DNA from: Candidatus Terraquivivens yellowstonensis
GTDB lineage: Archaea > Thermoproteota > Nitrososphaeria_A > Caldarchaeales > Wolframiiraptoraceae
Direction: 5' to 3'
NCBI GenBank assembly: GCA_023539445.1
Contig: JAKCEW010000003.1
Coordinates: forward strand, 71,948-135,947
Length of the DNA stretch: 64,000 nt
Part shown: positions 25,550 through 33,772 of the stretch, piece after piece
Layout of the letters: each line of letters starts with the position of its first letter
Position numbering within the stretch: the first letter of the stretch is position 1
Notes under the pieces: generated by a model
What the model saw: only the letters and a program-made list of their open reading frames with translations
Databases searched by the model: none
What the model was told of the DNA's origin: nothing
Made by a program: the position numbers and the translations under genes

Positions 25550-26769
25550 TTCAGTTGTTTCTTTACGATGTTCTCTACCTCTCTTATGGATAGCCCAGTT
25601 TCCCGTGCTATCGTTCTGAGGTCTTCAAACTCCGGCTTCAAGGTTAAGGGCTCTCCCCCGGGAAGGAAGGACCTCTTGACCCTCACCTTAAAAATTCTGC
25701 CAGCCACACATACGTCAACCAAGGATTCTTCCCTCGCGGCTACAAACCTTCCAACTGTTAAGAACCTAACACCTAACGTACCGAGCTCCCGCATTATCAT
25801 ACGTGCAAAGTTCGCCTCGTAACCCTTTTTGCTCAATACCCTAAGTATGCTGGTAGGTCTTCCCTTCTTGCCGATTGCCTGTATAACGCTCACGTCCAAG
25901 GCGCCCTCAGACAACAACTTCTCTGCAACGTAAGCGAGTGATTCGCCGGGAACGTCGTCGACGTTCGTCTCGAGCATCATTATCTCCTCAACATTTCCAC
26001 GAACCTCCTGCTCCTGACCGAGTAACAAGCGTAGCACAGATGGTCTTCCAGCATGCAACATCGAGCCTGCTCCGTAGCCTATTTTCTCCACGACCATCGG
26101 CGGATAATCTTGGATTATTCTGCTTGATATGGATGCCAAAAGTGCCACACCAGTGGGCGTAGCCAGCTCACCCTCAACAGGACCGCCGCTGAAAGGGATT
26201 CCAGAAAGCCTAAGGAGCTCCAAAGTGACCGGGGCTGGTGCCGGAAAAGTTCCATGGGACATTCTTAAAATCCCACTACCTACCGCCACCCTCGTCGTCG
26301 CTATCATTTCTCTGCTCAAACCAAGAGAGTCTAAAGCAACTGCCACGCCGATTATGTCCGCAACGGTGTCTGCCATTCCGAGCTCATGAAGGTGTACGGA
26401 TTCGATGGGTTCACCATGGACGTTGGCCTCGGCCCTTGCGAGAAGCTCTATGGCATCGATGGCGATGGTGGCTGTACGCTTTGACAGGTTTAGGTCAGAT
26501 ACGCAGCCCTTAACAGCATCGAGTAGCGCGGTGGCTGGTCTTGAATCCACAACATCCTCGACAATTATCTTGACCCTTTTCGCCCTTAATTCGTCAACGT
26601 AAACATCCTCCGACCTGAACGTCACATTCTTGCAACCGTCCAAGAATTTAGGAATACGTTCGATAGCTCGCTTGACAGCTTCTTCATCCGCGCCGATATC
26701 TAGCAAAGCTGCTAGAAGCATATCGCCAGATATGCCGGAAAATGAGCAATCAACGATCATGAGTTTCAA
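25546..26769 (-). CDS. larC: Nickel pincer cofactor biosynthesis protein LarC
   Basis: A 407-residue protein of the LarC/DUF111 family. Marks are GISGDMLLAALLDIGAD (~13-29), SVHLHELGMADTVADIIGVA, the GPVEGELATPTGVALL stretch, and the C-terminal METNVDDVPGE / GALDVSVIQAIGKKGRP domain. In Lactiplantibacillus LarC inserts nickel into the pincer cofactor of lactate racemase and needs a ribosomal frameshift; here it is one uninterrupted frame. LarB and LarE are not in the window, so either they lie elsewhere or this homologue has another nickel task. Confidence 0.88.
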   Translation of the reverse strand: MKLMIVDCSFSGISGDMLLAALLDIGADEEAVKRAIERIPKFLDGCKNVTFRSEDVYVDELRAKRVKIIVEDVVDSRPATALLDAVKGCVSDLNLSKRTATIAIDAIELLARAEANVHGEPIESVHLHELGMADTVADIIGVAVALDSLGLSREMIATTRVAVGSGILRMSHGTFPAPAPVTLELLRLSGIPFSGGPVEGELATPTGVALLASISSRIIQDYPPMVVEKIGYGAGSMLHAGRPSVLRLLLGQEQEVRGNVEEIMMLETNVDDVPGESLAYVAEKLLSEGALDVSVIQAIGKKGRPTSILRVLSKKGYEANFARMIMRELGTLGVRFLTVGRFVAAREESLVDVCVAGRIFKVRVKRSFLPGGEPLTLKPEFEDLRTIARETGLSIREVENIVKKQLN

Positions 26770-26827
26770 GGTCTTTCAATCTTCGAGTTTTATCGTCTTC
26801 CTCGTTAATAATATTTGTCACGTAACT

Positions 26828-27844
26828 TCAAGGTTTTAGAAGCAGCCTACCGACAGATTCTTTCCGGCGCATCTTTTCCATAGCATCATAGATTTTCTCG
26901 AGTGGATAGACAGTTACCACAGGCCTTACCTTTCCATCTGCAGTGAGCTTGAGCGCATCCTCCAAATCCTTCTTTGTGGCGGCTATCGTGCCTGCTATGG
27001 AATTCGCCTTTAAGATTATCAGCCCAAGCGGAACCTCAACGGATGACGCAGTTACATTGCCCACTACGACCATCCTGCCACCCCATGCCAAACACCTCAG
27101 GCTCTTTTCAAAGGTAGGCTGACCAACCGCCTCCAGTACGACATCTACACCATCATCGCCAGTAAGCCTTTTGACCTTCTCGACCATCTTGTCGTCAGAG
27201 AGTAGAACCTCGTCAGCTCCCGCTTCCATTATATACTTGAACTTTTCTTCCGAGCTCGTTGCTGCTATTACCTTACAGCCAAGGGCCTTTGCGACTTGAA
27301 CCGCATGGATTCCTACACCGCCACCAGCACCCGTTATTAGCACAGATTCGTCCTGCTTGACCTTTGCTACATGTCTGAACGCGCGCAGCACCATGCCCGT
27401 CACGCATGATGCTATCGCCGCTCCCTCTGGAGTGACGTTATCCGGCACCTTCACTAGGCTCCTCTCATGGACCTTCACCATCTGGGCAAACGAGCCATTT
27501 ATCTCCTCGCCGAATGTGAGCCTTTGCTTGCATAGGTTCTCATTTCCAGATTTGCAATACTTGCACTTGCCACACGGAATGTACGTCAGCGATGCAACCC
27601 TGTCGCCAGGCTTGAAGTCCACGACGTCTTCACCGACCGCTAACACCTTTCCGGCTATCTCGTGGCCCAAGATTATTGGAAGCTTCGTTCTTGGGAAATA
27701 TCCATCAATCGTTAGCAAGTCCCTGTAACAAAGACCAGACATCTCAACTTCTAGCAGAACCTCATTAGAACCTAAAGACGGGTCGAGCTCAAGATCCGTT
27801 AATTCAGGCAACTCCTTAAACTTCTTGAGAAGGACTGCCCTCAA
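26828..27844 (-). CDS. Zinc-type medium-chain dehydrogenase, acryloyl-CoA reductase-like
   Basis: A 338-residue MDR enzyme. Catalytic zinc ligands fit Cys38 (SGLCYRDLL), His in LGHEIAG and Cys in ASCVTGM; the structural zinc site is CGKCKYCKSGNENLC. The NAD(P) loop is GAGGGVGIHAVQVAKALG. The blocks CYRDLLTIDGYFPR, VTGM and GIHAVQVAKALGCKVI are those I recall from the acryloyl-CoA reductase of Sulfolobus/Metallosphaera, which makes propionyl-CoA in the 3-hydroxypropionate/4-hydroxybutyrate cycle. Simple alcohol oxidation remains possible. It follows the winged-helix regulator gene by 49 bases on the same strand. Confidence 0.8.
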   Translation of the reverse strand: MRAVLLKKFKELPELTDLELDPSLGSNEVLLEVEMSGLCYRDLLTIDGYFPRTKLPIILGHEIAGKVLAVGEDVVDFKPGDRVASLTYIPCGKCKYCKSGNENLCKQRLTFGEEINGSFAQMVKVHERSLVKVPDNVTPEGAAIASCVTGMVLRAFRHVAKVKQDESVLITGAGGGVGIHAVQVAKALGCKVIAATSSEEKFKYIMEAGADEVLLSDDKMVEKVKRLTGDDGVDVVLEAVGQPTFEKSLRCLAWGGRMVVVGNVTASSVEVPLGLIILKANSIAGTIAATKKDLEDALKLTADGKVRPVVTVYPLEKIYDAMEKMRRKESVGRLLLKP

Positions 27845-27893
27845 TATTCATCAGACGGTTTTCTTAACATGGCCATATATATGTTGACCGGTT

Positions 27894-28523
27894 CTAACGT
27901 TCCTTTCCCAAAAGCTCGTAAGCAGCTGCCAACGCACCATACAATGCCTTAATCCTATCGTTCGAGCCTGCTATGAGTACGACATCACCATCGGATGGTT
28001 TAAAGGAAGACATTATCATCGATGCAAAGTTCGGTTGCTCCTCGCTCAGATTGCTGACGCCTGGCATTAGCAGATTCCCTTCTTGCATAGCTATTACCAT
28101 GGCGGCATCCGCGCCTGCCCTTATCGCGGCATCCCTCTCTTCCAAACCCGTCCTCAATAGTTTGGCCATGCCCTTCACTTTTACACCAATGCTGTACCGA
28201 TAGTTCCAAGGCATATTCCCATTAAGCTCAACGAATTCGCCTATCTTTTTCCTCAATGCTTCATAAAGCTCCCTACCTTTCTCGGTTAAGCTACAACCCG
28301 AGCGGTCTACCTTGACGAGAGAGTGTTTCTTAAGCCTATTGATAACTGTCCTGATAGCACCCTCGCCTATACCGAGCTCTTCTGTGAACCTTTTCCTACC
28401 GAGGCTCCCCTTATCTCCCAAAACAAGGAGCGCCATGATAATGTGCGGAGCTGTGAAGGATGGTGATGGGCCTGGTGCTTTTCCTCTAGCGAGCTGACCT
28501 ATCTGCTCGTGAATGCTCAGCAC
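27894..28523 (-). CDS. Winged-helix transcriptional regulator with DUF4443-like C-terminal domain
   Basis: A 209-residue protein. Residues ~25-90 form a winged helix (IIMALLVLGDKGSLGRKRFTEEL, recognition helix GAIRTVINRLKKHSLV, wing DRSGCSLTEKGRELYEAL). The C-terminal ~110 residues form a small alpha/beta ligand-binding-like domain (DAAIRAGADAAMVIAMQEG, DGDVVLIAGSND). The layout resembles archaeal DUF4443 proteins. The ligand is unknown. Position directly upstream of the dehydrogenase suggests that gene as a target. Confidence 0.72.
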   Translation of the reverse strand: MLSIHEQIGQLARGKAPGPSPSFTAPHIIMALLVLGDKGSLGRKRFTEELGIGEGAIRTVINRLKKHSLVKVDRSGCSLTEKGRELYEALRKKIGEFVELNGNMPWNYRYSIGVKVKGMAKLLRTGLEERDAAIRAGADAAMVIAMQEGNLLMPGVSNLSEEQPNFASMIMSSFKPSDGDVVLIAGSNDRIKALYGALAAAYELLGKER

Positions 28524-28587
28524 GTCAGAGATTATTTTGACCCGAAATATAGAGATTTAATGCCGCGGTAGAGGAATTTGTAGCATT

Positions 28588-29505
28588 TTAGGAGGCGCGG
28601 CCGAGCACCATGTTAATCAGCCTTTTTTTATTCAAGGGTTCGAGATCGCCTAGCCCTTGCCCGGTTCCTACGAACAGTATCGGCTTCCCCGTCATGTAGC
28701 TGACGGATATCGCAGAACCTCCCTTCGTGTCAGCATCCAACTTCGCCAGAATTATATAATCTATACCGACGTACTCATTGAACCTCCTAACCTGCTCGAC
28801 GACGACGTTGCCTGCGAGAGCGTCACCTACGTATATTACCACATCCGGATTTGATACCTTCTTGATTTTCCTCATCTCTTCGAGAAGGTTCTTGTCGACC
28901 TCCGTCCTGCCCGCAGTATCTATTAGAACTGTGCTGACTTTCGCCGCCTTTGCGGCTTCTATAGCATCCAAAGCTACGGCCGCCGGGTCTCCGCCATATT
29001 TATGGCTTACAACCCTTACTCCAACCCTTTCGGCAAGACCCTTTAGCTGTTCGACTGCTCCAGCCCTGTATGTATCGCTGCATGCTATTATCGAATTCAG
29101 ACCCTTAGACTTCAGGTAGTTCGATACCTTTACAACGCTCGTCGTCTTTCCGCCACCGTTCGGGCCGACGAAGAGTACGACTGTAGGCTTGCCCGAGCGG
29201 TAATTGGACATGACCAAGTTTACGAAGGAGCTGTCCGGATCAACCTCCAATATCACTGAGCTGATGCTCTCTTCTAAAACTTGCATGACTGCTTCCTTGT
29301 GTTCCGAGAATCTAGGAACCTTCAACGTTCTCAGACGTTCTACGACTTCCATCGCCAACTTCTCGGCAACCTCAACAGCCACATCGCTAGCAATCAGTTG
29401 TAGCTTGAAGTCCTCGACATACTTTTTTATATCGCCTTCTGAAAGTGTGGTCGTCTTTATCCTATCCGCAAGGCTTGCGAACGCTCTCTTAACGCCCTCC
29501 AGCAT
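28588..29505 (-). CDS. ftsY: Signal recognition particle receptor FtsY
   Basis: GTPase of 305 residues that receives the SRP-ribosome complex at the membrane. An N-domain helical bundle (1-~95) is followed by the G domain: G1 GPNGGGKTTSVVKV (~118), DTYRAGAVEQLKGLA, G3 DTAGRTEVDKNLLEEM, G4 LAKLDADTKGGSAI and the closing GVGQGLxDL-like FVGTGQGLGDLEPL. No long acidic A domain is present, as in other archaea. Its ATG overlaps the last base of the prefoldin stop, a conserved archaeal gene order. Confidence 0.97.
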   Translation of the reverse strand: MLEGVKRAFASLADRIKTTTLSEGDIKKYVEDFKLQLIASDVAVEVAEKLAMEVVERLRTLKVPRFSEHKEAVMQVLEESISSVILEVDPDSSFVNLVMSNYRSGKPTVVLFVGPNGGGKTTSVVKVSNYLKSKGLNSIIACSDTYRAGAVEQLKGLAERVGVRVVSHKYGGDPAAVALDAIEAAKAAKVSTVLIDTAGRTEVDKNLLEEMRKIKKVSNPDVVIYVGDALAGNVVVEQVRRFNEYVGIDYIILAKLDADTKGGSAISVSYMTGKPILFVGTGQGLGDLEPLNKKRLINMVLGRAS

Positions 29506-29915
29506 TACTCGGTCCTCACACTCTCCAAAAACCTTCTAAGCTCTGCAGCTCTATTGAGATGTTCCTGAAGCCTTTGCAAATATGCTTCCTTCATGCGTAT
29601 CAGGTTGTCCTTTCTCTTCAGCATTATTTGATAACCCTCGTCCAAGGACTTTGTAATAATGACGTCGGCGCCCACGCTCACCTCCATCTTATCAGTAGAC
29701 GTTATGATACCATGTACGAAGTTTCCGCCACCTATCGGTATCAAGACCTCCATACTGCCCTCAGCCTTCTTCATTTCTTCTATGAATGATATAGCGTTCT
29801 CATGCTCCCTCAGCGCCGCATCAAGTGTTGCTAATCTTAGCTGAAATTCGTTGACTATCTGCTCTATTATCTGAAGTTCTGCAATCGCCCTAGCAACTTG
29901 CTCCTTAGACGCCAC
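29505..29915 (-). CDS. pfdA: Prefoldin subunit alpha
   Basis: A 136-residue coiled-coil chaperone subunit that delivers unfolded proteins to the thermosome. Two long heptad helices (ARAIAELQIIEQIVNEFQLR and KRKDNLIRMKEAYLQRLQEH) flank the beta-hairpin insert EVLIPIGGGNFVHGIITSTD, which is diagnostic of the alpha class. It is translationally coupled to ftsY. The ribosomal LX gene that often precedes pfdA in archaea is absent here. Confidence 0.92.
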   Translation of the reverse strand: MASKEQVARAIAELQIIEQIVNEFQLRLATLDAALREHENAISFIEEMKKAEGSMEVLIPIGGGNFVHGIITSTDKMEVSVGADVIITKSLDEGYQIMLKRKDNLIRMKEAYLQRLQEHLNRAAELRRFLESVRTE

Positions 29916-29992
29916 AACCTAAACCTCCAACAGCGATACATAACCCGATTTATTTCTTATTTTTAAATGTGTTTGATAACTTTTTAGCCATC

Positions 29993-31030
29993 TCATGCTA
30001 TATAATAGAGCTTTTGTCTCGCATCCCGAAGAAGCGGCTTCCTTTTTACCATTCCCTTGCCTATCAACAGCGCCAAGGCCTGCCTCATCGTCCTGTCGGG
30101 CAACATTGTCTTCCTTACCAGCTCCCTATGCGTAAGGGGTCCTTCGTACTCGAGTGTCTTAAGGATCAGTTTAGCACTTGGAGGTATTTTTAATAACTCC
30201 TCGGCGAGCTGCACCTTCTTCGCCATCTTCTCCAAAACGTAGGAGCTGCCCGGTAACCTCACCAGCCGTGCCGGGACGTCATGCTTTTTGATGCACACTT
30301 TGTTACTGACTTTGAGTCTAATCGTGCCGTCTATGACCACCTCGCACCTCGCTCTTGCATGTATGCCATTTATGAAGATTTTAGAGTCATCCGGTACGAT
30401 CAACGGTCTTCTTGTGACGTCTAAGGAGTTAACGGGCACTATCACGAGCACCTTTGACCTGTGAGCAACCATAGGCCCACCGGCGGATAATGCGTAAGCG
30501 CTCGAGCCTAAAGGTGTCGATATTATCACACCATCGCTATAATCCCTCCACACGATTTCATCATCGACCGTCAATGTGTACTCCATTATTGTAGCACTCT
30601 TCGAGGGGAAGATTGCAGCTTCATTCACCGCAGGCAGAACGTTTTTGTCATCCACAGAGACCGAGAGACGTGTGTTCTCCTCAACGACGAATCTCTTTTT
30701 TTGTAAATTCTCGAGTGCACGCGGTAGGTCCTTTACTGATATCTCTGTTAAGAACCCCCTAGTCTCCGTTTCGCATACGCCAAGCACGGGCACGTGCCTT
30801 GAGCCGAGCTCATGGAAAGCCTTTAGGACGTCGCTATCCGTTCCGACAACGATTGCTATATCATCCTCCGTGTACTCGGCGTCTGCTAGACTTTTCAAGG
30901 CCCTGTATTCCATGTTGAATGTCTCTATGGTTGCGCATACCTCCGCGGCCAGCTTTTCAGATCTGTTCGGTATCCTAATGTAGAGCAAAGACACGCACCG
31001 GCTTCCAACCAAGAATGGAGTTTTAACCAA
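29993..31030 (-). CDS. NAD kinase-like domain fused to a C-terminal winged helix
   Basis: Residues ~1-265 follow the NAD kinase fold: PVLGVCETETRGFLTEI, VNEAAIF (N136-E137), SDGVIISTPLGSSAYALSAGGP (~165-184; 20-residue core kept), and a LVLDG-like EVVIDG strand. The ATP-binding GGDGT of NAD kinases reads GTDSD (63-67): the central Asp is kept but the flanking Gly and Thr are lost. Residues ~275-345 form a winged helix (SAKLILKTLEYEGPLTHREL, PDRTMRQALALLIGKGMV). It may be a kinase with an unusual loop or an NAD(P)-sensing regulator. The TTG at 31030 is upstream of the expected leaderless start; GTG 30997 is a likely alternative. Confidence 0.8.
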   Translation of the reverse strand: MVKTPFLVGSRCVSLLYIRIPNRSEKLAAEVCATIETFNMEYRALKSLADAEYTEDDIAIVVGTDSDVLKAFHELGSRHVPVLGVCETETRGFLTEISVKDLPRALENLQKKRFVVEENTRLSVSVDDKNVLPAVNEAAIFPSKSATIMEYTLTVDDEIVWRDYSDGVIISTPLGSSAYALSAGGPMVAHRSKVLVIVPVNSLDVTRRPLIVPDDSKIFINGIHARARCEVVIDGTIRLKVSNKVCIKKHDVPARLVRLPGSSYVLEKMAKKVQLAEELLKIPPSAKLILKTLEYEGPLTHRELVRKTMLPDRTMRQALALLIGKGMVKRKPLLRDARQKLYYIA

Positions 31031-31044
31031 TCGTTATAAAAGCC

Positions 31045-31311
31045 TTATACCACTAAAGCTTCAGCCATACTGACAGACCCTTTACCGGCACCCACCACGC
31101 ATATATTTCGAATCCTTGAGAGGTCTTACTTTAAACGGCCGACATTCAACGTCTGACCTTTAATAAAAACAATTCTCCTGACGAGTTCATAGGAGTTCAC
31201 GGCCTTGATGGCATACTCAATTATATCCAGCGCAATCCTCCTTCCTTCCACATTACCATGGGAAAGTAATGCCTGCTTGTTCTTAATAACAGATTGACTT
31301 TGCCACTGCAT
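31045..31311 (-). pseudogene. N-terminal remnant of a glycerate 2-kinase (MOFRL/DUF4147 family)
   Basis: A minus-strand frame from ATG 31311 reads RRIALDIIEYAIKAVNSYEL, then FIKGQTLNVGRLK and a TAA at 31128-31126. In the same frame homology continues with DLSRIRNICVVGAGKGSVSM, the nucleotide-binding start of class II glycerate kinases, before a second TAA at 31047-31045. The first stop sits where relatives have Tyr before DLS. Only about 85 of the ~430-450 residues remain, so the gene is both interrupted and 3'-truncated. It lies between L15e and the NAD-kinase fusion gene. Confidence 0.75.
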
Positions 31312-31347
31312 CTTTAAAGACGTTTAGAAATTTCGTGATCGATGCTC

Positions 31348-31848
31348 TTACTTAATCTTTGCTGGTAAGGACAGGTTTCTGTCGGATACGACCGATGGAT
31401 GGTGGGGATCGACCATTATAACTTCGTACCATTTGTAAAGGCCGTCGCTCGCTACCCAGTAGGCTCCGAGCGGGTAGAGGTTCGGATACTTCTTCCTAGC
31501 TCTGTTTATGGCCTCTTCTTTCATGGATACGTTGACTTTGTGCTTCACGACACCGAGTGCCTTCGGCCTTCTGCCGGACCTCGGCCTCGGTCTTGCGAAG
31601 CCTCCCTTTCTTACCCTAACCCTTAAGACCACATAGCCTTGCTTGTCCCTATAGCCGAGACTCCTCGCCCTGTCAAGTCTCAAAGGTTTATCGATTCTCA
31701 TGACCGCGGGCTGCCTGCGCCACTCTATCAGCCTCTTTCTCATGAGCTGCTTTAGCTCTTCTGGTTTCTCCCTCCAAAGTTTTGAAAGGTGCGCGTACAA
31801 GCCCGTCATGCCGGTACCCAACCGTTTGTAGGTCTGGTAGTGTTCCAT
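31348..31848 (-). CDS. rpl15e: 50S ribosomal protein L15e
   Basis: Ribosomal protein of 166 residues. The family core RLDRARSLGYRDKQGYVVLR, VRKGGFARPRPRSGRRPKALG and YPNLYPLGAYWVASDGLYKW / EVIMVDPHHPSV is intact. The N-terminus runs MEHYQTYKRLGTGMTGLYAH. It ends soon after the HHP segment, without the long basic tail (RGLTSAGKKGRG type) of crenarchaeal and eukaryotic L15e, a short form that fits a thaumarchaeal-like lineage. It is divergent from the RNA-binding/RNase P operon. Confidence 0.95.
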   Translation of the reverse strand: MEHYQTYKRLGTGMTGLYAHLSKLWREKPEELKQLMRKRLIEWRRQPAVMRIDKPLRLDRARSLGYRDKQGYVVLRVRVRKGGFARPRPRSGRRPKALGVVKHKVNVSMKEEAINRARKKYPNLYPLGAYWVASDGLYKWYEVIMVDPHHPSVVSDRNLSLPAKIK

Positions 31849-31891
31849 TTAATAAGCTTATCAGTAGCTTCTACCATCACATAATCCGGTT

Positions 31892-32305
31892 ATGAGGGTT
31901 TTAGGCGTAACCGCTAGGGTCTTATGCCACGCCACAGAAGACGAGAAAAAGGTACTAAGAGCTCTCGAGAACGTTTTGGGTAGCATAGAAGGAGGGAGGC
32001 TTAAGAGGGAGCAGCTGGTCGGCCATTATGGAGACCCCATAATCCTGCTAACTTTAGAGTTAAGCGATGAGGAGAGGGCCAAAGCCGTGCTGGAGAAATT
32101 GAAGAAAGGCTTGAGCGTCGTCGAGAAGTTAACGCTGGTCTCCGAGGCGTTCGAAGAAAAAGGTCAGGAGGGCATACTCTACGTAAGGCTTGATAAGCAG
32201 AGCGCATACCTTGGAAACTTGAAGCTCTCGGAGAGAGATTCCATAAAGCTCGAGTTTAGAATTGCTGGGAGTTTAAACGATTTGAAGTATGAGATGGGTG
32301 TGTAG
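31892..32305 (+). CDS. Exosome-associated RNA-binding protein (COG1325-like)
   Basis: A 137-residue archaeal RNA-binding protein with the L5-like alpha/beta fold. Typical stretches are ARVLCHATEDEKKVLRALEN, LVGHYGDPIILLTLEL and LYVRLDKQSAYLGNLKLSE. Homologues sit beside RNase P and exosome genes in archaea and are thought to bind structured RNA. It starts an operon: its TAG is followed after 2 bases by the GTG of Rpp30. Confidence 0.85.
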   Translation: MRVLGVTARVLCHATEDEKKVLRALENVLGSIEGGRLKREQLVGHYGDPIILLTLELSDEERAKAVLEKLKKGLSVVEKLTLVSEAFEEKGQEGILYVRLDKQSAYLGNLKLSERDSIKLEFRIAGSLNDLKYEMGV

Positions 32306-32307
32306 CG

Positions 32308-32985
32308 GTGGGTAGTAGGACCTTCGTCGACTTTTGGATAAGGCCCCCCGATGTTACCATTGCAAAGGAGATGTGTAAAAGGGCATCCGAATTGGGATAT
32401 TCAGCGCTTGTCGTCGAGGCACCCAAATCCATGCTCGATGAGCTAAAGGGGATCGCCAAGGAATACGGTTTAGAGCTTTACAGCAAAGCCGTCATATCCG
32501 CTAAGACTAGGAGCGATGTGCTTAAGATGGTAACAAAACTTAGGCACTCTTACGACGCGATTGCTGTGCATTGTTTGACAAGGGATGCTGCTTTGGTGGC
32601 CTTAAGGGATGGAAGGGTTGATACTGTTGTGTTCAGGGCAAACGGTTTCATGACAATCGATAAGCACATGTTATCCGTAACGCGGAACTCCATAGAGCTC
32701 ACACTCATAGATGCCATTTCTGATAGAGTGGCGCTCCAAAAGATGAGGGGCATTGTACGGTTGATCGATGCAAAAGGTCTAAGCGTCATTTTCTCCTCCT
32801 GCGCCTCCAATCCTGTGGAACAGAGGGGGCCGTTCGAGACCTCATGCATAATCAACGCATTTGGCCTCAACTTCGAGCGCTCGCTCGATGCAATCTCGAC
32901 CGTACCGCTGAACATACTGCTTAGAAACAGAGCCAAGCTATCCGGCGAGATTGTGCAGGAGGGTGTGTGGCTTGTTAAGGGCTAG
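32308..32985 (+). CDS. rnp3: Ribonuclease P protein component 3 (Rpp30)
   Basis: A 225-residue PHP-like TIM-barrel protein subunit of archaeal RNase P, which matures tRNA 5' ends. Family marks are the early FVDFWIRPPDV, LGYSALVVEAPKSM and the late DAISTVPLNILLRNRAKL. It starts with GTG 2 bases after the RNA-binding protein. Its 3' end overlaps the Pop5 start, so Rpp30 and its RNase P partner Pop5 are cotranslated. Confidence 0.93.
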   Translation: MGSRTFVDFWIRPPDVTIAKEMCKRASELGYSALVVEAPKSMLDELKGIAKEYGLELYSKAVISAKTRSDVLKMVTKLRHSYDAIAVHCLTRDAALVALRDGRVDTVVFRANGFMTIDKHMLSVTRNSIELTLIDAISDRVALQKMRGIVRLIDAKGLSVIFSSCASNPVEQRGPFETSCIINAFGLNFERSLDAISTVPLNILLRNRAKLSGEIVQEGVWLVKG

Positions 32986-33292
32986 GTACCGCTACGTTTT
33001 CGTAAAACCCTTTCCGGGAGATGTTAGACTTGATAAACTTGAAATATGGAAGGCCGTACAATCGAGTCTTCAGTATCTTGTCGGCGCTTTGGGCTATGCG
33101 GATGTCAATCCGTATCTGGTCAGGGTTCAGAAGGATTTGGACGGCCTTGTGATGAGATGCAATTCAAAGCACATTAGAACGTTTGTAGCGGCCATCGCCC
33201 TCGTCAATAATGTCGGAGGGGAGCGCGTAGCTTTGGATATTAAAAAGGTATCGGGCACGTTAAAAGCGTTGCTTAGAAAATTAAAATGCTAA
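32972..33292 (+). CDS. rnp2: Ribonuclease P protein component 2 (Pop5)
   Basis: RRM-like RNase P subunit of about 106 residues that pairs with Rpp30. I place the start at the TTG 32972 because a GGAGGG ribosome-binding site lies ~9 bases upstream and the resulting MLRARYRYVFVKP matches the family's usual beginning. The longer frame (from 32951) would add seven residues without homology. LEIWKAVQSSLQYLVGALGYA and VMRCNSKHIRTFVAAIALV are the expected helices and strand. It overlaps rnp3 by 14 bases. Confidence 0.92.
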   Translation: MLRARYRYVFVKPFPGDVRLDKLEIWKAVQSSLQYLVGALGYADVNPYLVRVQKDLDGLVMRCNSKHIRTFVAAIALVNNVGGERVALDIKKVSGTLKALLRKLKC

Positions 33293-33320
33293 ATACGGCT
33301 CGCCTAATTTTATACATAGG

Positions 33321-33770
33321 ATGAGGATAGCAGTAGGAAGCGATGAGAGGACTAAGCTGACAGACTTCGTTATCGAGGAGCTGAAAAGGAGGGGACATAC
33401 CGTCAAGCTTTACGGCGCCCTTGTCAGGGACGTAGCTCCATGGCCAGACGTGGCACTCGAAGTTGCCGAGAGCATCTTAAAGAAAGAGGCGGACGAGGGG
33501 ATATTATTCTGTTGGACCGGTACCGGTGTAACGATAGCGGCCAACAAGGTTCCAGGCATAAGGGCAGCCCTTTGTAGCAGTGGAGAAATAGCCAAGGGTG
33601 CGAGGAAGTGGAATAAGCCCAACATTCTAGTGATGAGCCTTTCTGAGACGACCGAGGAGAAGGCAAAGGAGATACTGGATGCGTGGTTCTCAACAGACTT
33701 CGACCCCTCCGAAGAGGAGAACATAAAGAGGTTGGAGGAGATAGAGAGGAGGTTTCTAAGAAAAGAATGA
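33321..33770 (+). CDS. rpiB: RpiB/LacA/LacB-family sugar-phosphate isomerase
   Basis: A 149-residue isomerase fold. CWTGTGVTIAANKVPGIRAAL (core GTGVTIAANK; Cys kept at the catalytic position) and EIAKGARKWNKPNILVMS are family marks. The N-terminus reads GSDERTKL instead of GSDHAGF, so the substrate-binding His is replaced. Ribose-5-phosphate/ribulose-5-phosphate interconversion is the default call; another phosphosugar is possible. Most archaea use RpiA, so an RpiB form is notable. It follows pop5 by 28 bases and converges on the GGPP synthase gene with 2 bases between stops. Confidence 0.82.
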   Translation: MRIAVGSDERTKLTDFVIEELKRRGHTVKLYGALVRDVAPWPDVALEVAESILKKEADEGILFCWTGTGVTIAANKVPGIRAALCSSGEIAKGARKWNKPNILVMSLSETTEEKAKEILDAWFSTDFDPSEEENIKRLEEIERRFLRKE

Positions 33771-33772
33771 AG

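Noticed and set aside
25546-26769. LarC1/LarC2 programmed frameshift
   Set aside because: The gene is one continuous frame through both domains; no shift is needed.
31348-31848. L15e looked C-terminally truncated
   Set aside because: All core blocks are present, and my recollection is that thaumarchaeal-type L15e ends at this point, so this is a lineage form rather than damage.
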